From NCBI GenBank assembly GCA_034431435.1, contig DAOUDG010000059.1, positions 62,001-126,000 on the forward strand: a stretch of 64,000 nucleotides of DNA, written 5' to 3'. The position numbers and the translations under genes were made by a program. Under the pieces are notes generated by a model. The model ran no database searches. It had not been told where the DNA came from and worked only from the letters and a program-made list of their open reading frames with translations. The stretch comes from JAHCIE01 sp034431435. GTDB lineage: Bacteria; Chloroflexota; Anaerolineae; Epilineales; JAHCIE01. Below are positions 58,471 through 64,000 of this stretch, piece after piece; within the stretch, counting starts at the first letter, position 1, and each line of letters starts with the position of its first letter.

Positions 58471-59376
58471 GTGCCTCGTTATCCCCAAGCGATTCTAGTC
58501 TCGTGCGAGATTCCCTGGGATGAGCAGGAGCGGCTGCTGGAGGACGTCTTCCGCCGCGCGGTGCGCTGGACACTGGCGGCGGGCTTCCATCACCTGTACG
58601 TGTTTGGCACGGCGGGCGAGGGCTATGCCGTCGACACGCCGCGCTTCCAGGACATCGTGCGGGTGTTCTGGGAGGAGACGCGCGGGCCGGACGTACATCC
58701 GATGGTGGGGGTCATCGCCCTATCCACGGCACAGTTCATCGAGCGACTCGGCTTTGCCCACGACGTGGGCTTTCGTGCTTTCCAGATCTGCCTGCCCAGT
58801 TGGGGCGCGCTCAACGACACCGAGGTCGATACCTTCTTCCAGGACGTGTGTGGCGCGTTCCCCGACTCGCGTTTCCTGCACTACAACCTGGGCCGCGCCA
58901 AGCGCCTGCTGACGGGGCGCGACTACCGCCGCGTGGCCGATCGCGTGCCCAATCTGGCCGCCACCAAGAACACCCTCACTTCAGCCGCCGACCTGCTGCG
59001 CCACGCCCCCGACTTGCAGCACTTCCTGGGCGAGCGCAACTTCGCCGAAGGTTGCCTGTACGGCGAATGCTCGCTTCTGGCGTCGCTGGGGCCGATGATT
59101 CCCCATCGGACCAAGGCGTATTTCGCGGCGGGTGTTCGGGGCGACGTGGACCGACTGTTCCGCCTGCACCACGACCTGCTCCGCTTCCACCAGGACATCA
59201 TCGAGCCGCTGGTCGCCGAGAGCCGCATCGACGGCGCGTACGACAAGGCGCTGGTAAAGATGGGTGGCTTCGACGAGATGCCGCTACGCCTGCTGTCCCC
59301 CTACCAGGGCCTCAGCGAGGCCCACTACGAGGCCGTCTACCGCCTGTTCCGCGACCTGTACCCCGATTGGAGCTGA
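58471..59376 (+). CDS. Second DapA-family lyase, 301 aa
   Basis: GTG 58471 with GGAGGA upstream. The barrel carries GTAGEGYAVD near 46-55, Y138 in FLHYNLGRA and Schiff-base K166 in LAATKNTL. It differs much from the DapA-type protein at 51087, so the two probably act on different steps or substrates. It lies 12 bases behind the permease gene and five before the second SDR, in the transporter operon. Confidence 0.85.
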   Translation: MPRYPQAILVSCEIPWDEQERLLEDVFRRAVRWTLAAGFHHLYVFGTAGEGYAVDTPRFQDIVRVFWEETRGPDVHPMVGVIALSTAQFIERLGFAHDVGFRAFQICLPSWGALNDTEVDTFFQDVCGAFPDSRFLHYNLGRAKRLLTGRDYRRVADRVPNLAATKNTLTSAADLLRHAPDLQHFLGERNFAEGCLYGECSLLASLGPMIPHRTKAYFAAGVRGDVDRLFRLHHDLLRFHQDIIEPLVAESRIDGAYDKALVKMGGFDEMPLRLLSPYQGLSEAHYEAVYRLFRDLYPDWS

Positions 59377-59381
59377 CCGCC

Positions 59382-60203
59382 TTGACAACCTATGATGAGA
59401 TCACTGCCGAAGAGCGCAACGTCTTCGACCTGTTCAGCCTGAAAGGGCGCGTTGCCATCGTCACCGGCGCGGCGGGCTGGCTCGGTGCGCCCATGAGTCG
59501 CGCCCTGGCCGAGGCGGGCGCGGCCGTCGTCGTCACCAGTCGCAGCGAGGCGCGGGCCGCCGAACTGGCCGAGTCGCTGCCGGGTAGCGGCCACCTGGGC
59601 CTGGCTCTGGCGCAAGACGACACCGACGGTCTGGACGATTTCGTTGCCGGCGTGGTGCGGCGACTGGGGCGGGTGGATGCGCTGGTGAACAATGCCTATG
59701 GGGGGACGGGGCCAAGCATCGACCAGACGACGGCGGCCGACTTCGACCGCAGCTATCATACCGGCGTCACAGCCTACTTCATCCTGGCGCGGGCGGTGGC
59801 GAATCACCTGCGCGAGCGCGGCGCGCCCGGCTCAATCATCAACATCGCCAGCATGTACGGCGTCGTCGCCAGCTATCCGAGCGCGTATGTCGGCTACAAT
59901 ATCAACAGCCCGGCCCACTACCACGCCCTCAAGGGCGGCCTGGTGCATCTGACGCGCCATCTGGCGGCCTACTGGGCGCCCTACAACATTCGTGTCAACG
60001 CCCTCAGCCCTGGACCGTTCCCGCCGCTACGGGTGAATGACGCCAATCCGGGGTTCATTCCACGGCTGGAAGAGAAAGTGCCGCTGGGCCGCGTGGGGCG
60101 GCCCGGCGAGTTGAAGGGGGCGGTGGTGTTCCTCGCCAGCGACGCCAGTAGCTACGTCACCGGCCAGAATCTGCTCGTCGATGGCGGGTGGACGATCTGG
60201 TAG
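59382..60203 (+). CDS. Second short-chain dehydrogenase/reductase, 273 aa
   Basis: TTG 59382 is proposed because the frame opens just after the previous stop and no ATG or GTG fits before the Rossmann motif VTGAAGWLGAPMSRALAEAG (27-46); GGAG lies about ten bases upstream. The catalytic residues are S157, Y180 and K184 (YHALKGG). LLVDGGWTIW ends the chain. The extended segment before the Tyr (YVGYNINSPAHY) is longer than usual. Last gene of the plus-strand operon. Confidence 0.85.
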   Translation: MTTYDEITAEERNVFDLFSLKGRVAIVTGAAGWLGAPMSRALAEAGAAVVVTSRSEARAAELAESLPGSGHLGLALAQDDTDGLDDFVAGVVRRLGRVDALVNNAYGGTGPSIDQTTAADFDRSYHTGVTAYFILARAVANHLRERGAPGSIINIASMYGVVASYPSAYVGYNINSPAHYHALKGGLVHLTRHLAAYWAPYNIRVNALSPGPFPPLRVNDANPGFIPRLEEKVPLGRVGRPGELKGAVVFLASDASSYVTGQNLLVDGGWTIW

Positions 60204-60212
60204 AGCTGGCCG

Positions 60213-62297
60213 CTACGGGTTGTTGTAGACGAAGGCGCTGGCGCCGTTCTCGTAGGAGATGTGCAGCTGGTTGCCGTTGACGCTGTACGTCTGGGCGGCG
60301 GCCAGCCGCACCGTATACTCCTGCGCCTGCTGCTGAATCCAGTCCGGCTGGTTGCAGCTGCGGGCGAAGATGCTCGGGCGGATGATGGAGATATTGACGC
60401 CGTTGGTGCTATACGGCGCATTGTAGTCGAGGCAGGGAGCAGAGCCGCGCACGATGCCATCCGTGCCAAAGACGGCGGTGATGGGTGGCCCCTGGATAAA
60501 GGTCGGGTTCGACTGGGGGCCGAAGTTGATGAGTCGCCAGGTACGCCCGGTCAGGTCTCCGCCGGCCGCGCCGCCCCCCCATTGCAGGGTCAGGAACGTG
60601 TTGCCGACGGGCGCGCCAGATGGGTCGCGCCCGAATACTTCCAGGCGGAAGAAGCCACCTCCTGGGGGCGGATTGAAATTGAGCGAGGCCTGAAAGAAGG
60701 ACGGCTGTCTCGGCGAGCCAGTCACCGGGAATGAGCCTTCACCCAGGCTGCGGTTCGACGGGTCGGTGAAGCGGAAGAACAGAACCCCGCCGTTGGGGAA
60801 GGTGCTGGTATCGCCGGTAATGACCACCGGGCTACCAACAAAGGACTCGGCGGGCGGCGAGGTGATGGTGATGGACAGGTTGTGCGACGACGGCGACACG
60901 CGCAGATCGATGCTCGTGGTAGCGAGGATGTTGCCGGCAGCGTCCTGATCCCACAGCTGAAGCCGAATCGGGCGACCATCGGGCGGGACGGGGAAGGTCA
61001 GGCTCACATTGAAGGCTGACCCACCGCCAGGGAGCGGGCTGACGCCGAAGGTCCCCGCCGTCAGTGGCGCGCCGTTGAGGTCCGTGAATCGGTAGTTGAG
61101 GAAGCCCTGGGCGGGCCGACGGCTGGTGACACCGGTGATGACGACGGGGCTGCCCACCACCGTGCCCGGCGCGGGCGAGCCAATCGTAATGCCCTGCTCG
61201 GCCGGCGGCGGGGCGGGCGTAGCTGTGGGCGGGGGGGGGTTGAAGGTCAGCAAGACCTGGGAACTGGCCCGCGCCGTACCGTTCGCCTCCTGGTCGACGA
61301 CAAACAGTACCAGGCCGCTGCCGGGCGCGGGCGAAGTGAAGCGGACCGGCGCGTTGAAGACCCACGCCCCGCCCACCAGACTGACAGGGATGTCGCCGTT
61401 GCCCAGCGGCACGCCGGACGTGTCTACGACGCTAAAGCTCAGCACGCCGCGTGCGGGCGCGGCAGTGGCCTGCCCCAGTACATTGAAGGGATTGGTCACC
61501 TGCGAGCCTTCGACAGGCGCGGCAATGGTAATCCGCTGCGCGGGCGTGGGCGGCGCGACATTCAGGCGCAGGGTGGTGATGGCGGTGTAGGCGAGAGTCT
61601 CCGGGTTCTGCTCGAAGACCACGAGCTGGATGGGGCCGCCTTCGGCGGGGGCGGCGAAGGGAATGGCGGCGATGAACGTGCCCGACCCACCCGCCTGGCC
61701 GCTGACAGGGAATGTGCCATTGCCCAGATTGGTGGTCCCCGCTCCCTGTACCTCATACCCCAGTTCACCCATAGCGGGATAGAGGTTGGTCCGGCCGGTG
61801 ATGGTCATTGGGCTACCCACGTCCGTGCCAAGCGGAGGGCTGTCGATGACGATGACCTGGGTCGGCTCGGGGGAAATGGAGCCGGGTTGGTCGCCAGGGT
61901 TGGGGGGGCTGGCCCGCACGATGGTGTAGGCGAAGGCGACGATGCCGCCCTGGGTATCGCGGTCGGTGATGTCGATGCGAATCGGGCCGCCACCGGCCGG
62001 GACGCTGAAAGTCAGGTTGGCGGTGAACTGGCTGCCAGCGCCGGGGATGGGATTGACCCCGAACTCACCCTGGCCGAGGAGCGCGCCGTTGCTGGCGGTA
62101 ATCTGGTAGGCCAGGGTATTGTTCAACGGTGGGCCGCTGGTGGCGCCAGTGACGACGACGGGACTGCCCACGGTCGTGCCCGGCGCGGGCGAGGTGATGG
62201 TGATGGTTTGAGCGCCCTGGGCCAGGGCCACACCGCCCAGCGTCAGCAAGACGAGCAAGGCGGCGAGGCTGACGGGGAGCCATCGACTGAAGCGCAT
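60213..62297 (-). CDS. Secreted Gmad2-repeat protein with a META-like end, 694 aa
   Basis: A signal peptide (LPVSLAALLVLLTLGGVALA) precedes five Ig-like Gmad2 modules of about 100-115 residues, each beginning ITI(T/A/G)SPxPGTxVGSPVVxTG or a close variant, e.g. near residues 31, 146, 256, 361 and 467. A C-terminal segment (LTGRTWRLINFG, then FGTDGIVRGSAPCLDYNAPY) resembles a META/HslJ domain. Gmad2 modules are found in spore-germination and cell-surface proteins. Probably surface-exposed and binding; function unknown. It converges on the SDR gene with a nine-base gap. Confidence 0.8.
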   Translation of the reverse strand: MRFSRWLPVSLAALLVLLTLGGVALAQGAQTITITSPAPGTTVGSPVVVTGATSGPPLNNTLAYQITASNGALLGQGEFGVNPIPGAGSQFTANLTFSVPAGGGPIRIDITDRDTQGGIVAFAYTIVRASPPNPGDQPGSISPEPTQVIVIDSPPLGTDVGSPMTITGRTNLYPAMGELGYEVQGAGTTNLGNGTFPVSGQAGGSGTFIAAIPFAAPAEGGPIQLVVFEQNPETLAYTAITTLRLNVAPPTPAQRITIAAPVEGSQVTNPFNVLGQATAAPARGVLSFSVVDTSGVPLGNGDIPVSLVGGAWVFNAPVRFTSPAPGSGLVLFVVDQEANGTARASSQVLLTFNPPPPTATPAPPPAEQGITIGSPAPGTVVGSPVVITGVTSRRPAQGFLNYRFTDLNGAPLTAGTFGVSPLPGGGSAFNVSLTFPVPPDGRPIRLQLWDQDAAGNILATTSIDLRVSPSSHNLSITITSPPAESFVGSPVVITGDTSTFPNGGVLFFRFTDPSNRSLGEGSFPVTGSPRQPSFFQASLNFNPPPGGGFFRLEVFGRDPSGAPVGNTFLTLQWGGGAAGGDLTGRTWRLINFGPQSNPTFIQGPPITAVFGTDGIVRGSAPCLDYNAPYSTNGVNISIIRPSIFARSCNQPDWIQQQAQEYTVRLAAAQTYSVNGNQLHISYENGASAFVYNNP

Positions 62298-62352
62298 GGC
62301 AGACTACCTCGTGAGGTGCGGAGGCGTGCCATCGCACGCCTCCGCTCGATTG

Positions 62353-64000
62353 TTATACGTTGGGCGCGACGGGTGCGATTTCCGGATCCCAGCCGCCTAC
62401 CTGATTGGTACGTAGTACGAACGCCTGGGCCTGGTACTTGAGCAGGACATCCATGACGCTGCGGTAGGCGACGGGGGGCAGCATCATGCGGAAACTGCCG
62501 AGGCCGGTCAGGAAGTTGCGGACGGCCCCATCGTCGAACCCCTTGCCATAGACTTCGGGGTCGTCCTTCCAATCCTGTCGTGTCTGCCACAGGAAGCTCA
62601 TCTTGTCCTTGATGTCGTGCTGGACACCCATCAAGTCCTGGAGGCGGGTGGCCTGGGCCGGGTCCATGGCGAGGGCGACAATGGGAGCGGGATCCTCCAG
62701 GATACGGTCCTCGACCTCGGTGATGGCGTCGAACATGGCCTGGCTGGCGTCCTGGGAGCAGCTATAGGCGGCGGTGGCGAAGGTCGCGCCGCTGCCATCG
62801 CCAACGCGATAGCGCGCGGTGATAGTCTCCAGGTTGTCTCGAATCGTATCCAGGGGATTCCAATCGCCCAGGTTGGACGTGTAGGTTTCCGTGAGGCCGG
62901 GCAACCTCACGATGGTGTCGGCCACCGGGCGCGTGCCCAGCCAGCCAAACTGGCGGTCGCCGAGGTAATGGGACCAGTGAATCGCGCCGGCGATAACGCC
63001 GTCGACGTTCTGGGCGTACACCTGATGGTAGACAATATCGAAGCGCAACTCGTCGGTCAGCGGTTCGCGCACGACATCGGCGAAGCCGTAGGCGAAGTGG
63101 CCCCAGTAGACGAAAAACTTGGCGGCTGGCTCGGCCTTTTGACCGCCGATGCCGCCGTAGACATGCAGCAGCAGGCCGCGCTCGCCTTCCTGCCAGGCGG
63201 CCAGGGCGGCCGCGTCGCCGGACGACCCGGGCGCGACCAGCGTCTTCTCGATCTGGCCCTTCTTCTTCTCGCTATCATCCCAGAGTTGCTTGATGATGTA
63301 GCGGCGGCCCGCCTTCGGATCACTGATGACGCGGTCGGCGCGCAGGGAGAGTAGGTCGCGGGGGGCCAGGGCGCGCACCGTGAACTGTCCCGCGCGGTCC
63401 TGCGCTCCATAGACGTACCAGCCGCCGGGGTTGACAGGCGACTTCTCGATGTCGTCCATCGTGGAGTTGCGCACGGTGTTCATGTCGCGCACGATGTCGG
63501 GGAAGCGCAGCGTCTCCTGCGGGCCATCGAACTGGCCCGACTCGCGGTTGAAGTGGGTCACGGTGAACAGGTCGCTGCCGGGCGCGGTGCGGCCCTCGAT
63601 GCGCACGAGGGCATAGTATGGGGCGGAAATCTGAATGGGGTCGTGGCGGATGTACAGCGCTGCCGGCCGATCGAGCGCGCCTGGCTCTAGAGACGGCTCC
63701 TCCAGATAGACCAGGATGTCGTCCAGAGGGTGGTTGGCGGCCAGCGATTCCAGGGGGTCAACATCGATCCAACCGTCGATGCGCGTGGGGACAATCTGCC
63801 CGGCGTCGCGACTCTGCCTGGCGTCGGCGCCGAACACGACCGTATAGCGGCTGCGGGCGACGCGGCGCTGAGTCTCGTCGTCCCTGGCCCAACGCAGATA
63901 GATGGTGTGGCCGATAAGGGCGCGATGCGCCTCAGGGGCGTGGTAGACCTCGAAGAGCACCCCCCCAATGGTGTCGCGCTGGTCCTCGGCAGGCAGGAGG
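62353..64000 (-). CDS. Unrecognised large soluble protein, N-terminus outside the window
   Basis: The frame runs past the right edge without a stop; text upstream of the GTG at 63960 (LPAEDQRDTIGGVLFEVYHAPE) reads as natural protein, so that GTG is not the true start. The visible ~548 residues lack a signal peptide or membrane segment and contain segments such as FVYWGHFAYGFADVV, VIAGAIHWSHYLGDRQFGWLG and MMLPPVAYRSVMDVLLKYQAQAF. I do not recognise the family. It lies 55 bases upstream of the Gmad2/META gene, with a likely promoter or leader in between but no clear boxes. Confidence 0.6.
   Translation of the reverse strand, partial: LLPAEDQRDTIGGVLFEVYHAPEAHRALIGHTIYLRWARDDETQRRVARSRYTVVFGADARQSRDAGQIVPTRIDGWIDVDPLESLAANHPLDDILVYLEEPSLEPGALDRPAALYIRHDPIQISAPYYALVRIEGRTAPGSDLFTVTHFNRESGQFDGPQETLRFPDIVRDMNTVRNSTMDDIEKSPVNPGGWYVYGAQDRAGQFTVRALAPRDLLSLRADRVISDPKAGRRYIIKQLWDDSEKKKGQIEKTLVAPGSSGDAAALAAWQEGERGLLLHVYGGIGGQKAEPAAKFFVYWGHFAYGFADVVREPLTDELRFDIVYHQVYAQNVDGVIAGAIHWSHYLGDRQFGWLGTRPVADTIVRLPGLTETYTSNLGDWNPLDTIRDNLETITARYRVGDGSGATFATAAYSCSQDASQAMFDAITEVEDRILEDPAPIVALAMDPAQATRLQDLMGVQHDIKDKMSFLWQTRQDWKDDPEVYGKGFDDGAVRNFLTGLGSFRMMLPPVAYRSVMDVLLKYQAQAFVLRTNQVGGWDPEIAPVAPNV

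Overview
This window looks like a chromosomal segment of a high-GC, non-pathogenic bacterium. The family mix points to Chloroflexota: a very large cyclic-glucan-synthase-like enzyme, META- and Gmad2-type secreted proteins, many GTG starts and ATGA/GTGA gene overlaps, and a short ArgA-type acetylglutamate synthase beside argB, argC and argD. The phylum is inferred from gene content only; there is no rRNA or other taxonomic marker here.

Layout. 1-1330 (+): two related small membrane proteins flanking an unknown protein. 1333-7306 (-): an arginine biosynthesis operon, argC - methyltransferase - HD hydrolase - argB - argD - argA - EamA exporter, almost every junction being a 4-base overlap. Its leader (7307-7539) carries a strong promoter, an Arg-rich leader peptide and a terminator/antiterminator pair. 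7575-16746 (-): a ~2926-residue NdvB-like glucan synthase preceded by a zinc-ribbon protein. 17117-20447: a DUF4386-like membrane protein, then a TetR regulator with a consensus promoter and operator, leading into a DinB/alpha-beta pseudohydrolase and a small membrane protein. 20484-22403: an Asp-box propeller and a second EamA exporter.

22757-26222 (+) is the most striking system: a complete diversity-generating retroelement (DGR). A TIR - effector-associated-domain - FGE-fold protein ends in a variable repeat; downstream lie a DGR reverse transcriptase, an Avd-like helical protein and an adenine-rich template repeat. The two 114-bp repeats differ at 23 sites, 22 of them template adenines. 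The likely meaning is a TIR effector or receptor whose ligand-binding face is retro-diversified.

26594-47774 is mostly housekeeping: an amidinotransferase-fold enzyme, thioesterase, META-domain secreted protein, lipoprotein, arylsulfatase, hydrolase-cyclase fusion, Nfo-like TIM barrel, FAD oxidoreductase, homocysteine methyltransferase/MTHFR, MoaD (with its C-terminal Gly-Gly buried) and MoaE, PepA, LipA, methyltransferase, AidB-like dehydrogenase, PHP phosphoesterase, MFS transporter and TsaD.

47872-60203 is a divergent catabolic island around a GntR/FCD regulator. To the left (-) run an SDR, HpaI-type aldolase, DapA-type lyase, an amidohydrolase coupled to a metal-ligand-free paralogue, an RraA-family aldolase and an aldo/keto reductase. 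To the right (+) run a peptide-type ABC binding protein, two permeases (no ATPase), a second DapA-type lyase and a second SDR. The substrate is unknown. 60213-64000 (-) holds a secreted Gmad2-repeat/META protein and an unrecognised protein running off the window. No rRNA, tRNA, insertion sequence or CRISPR array was found.
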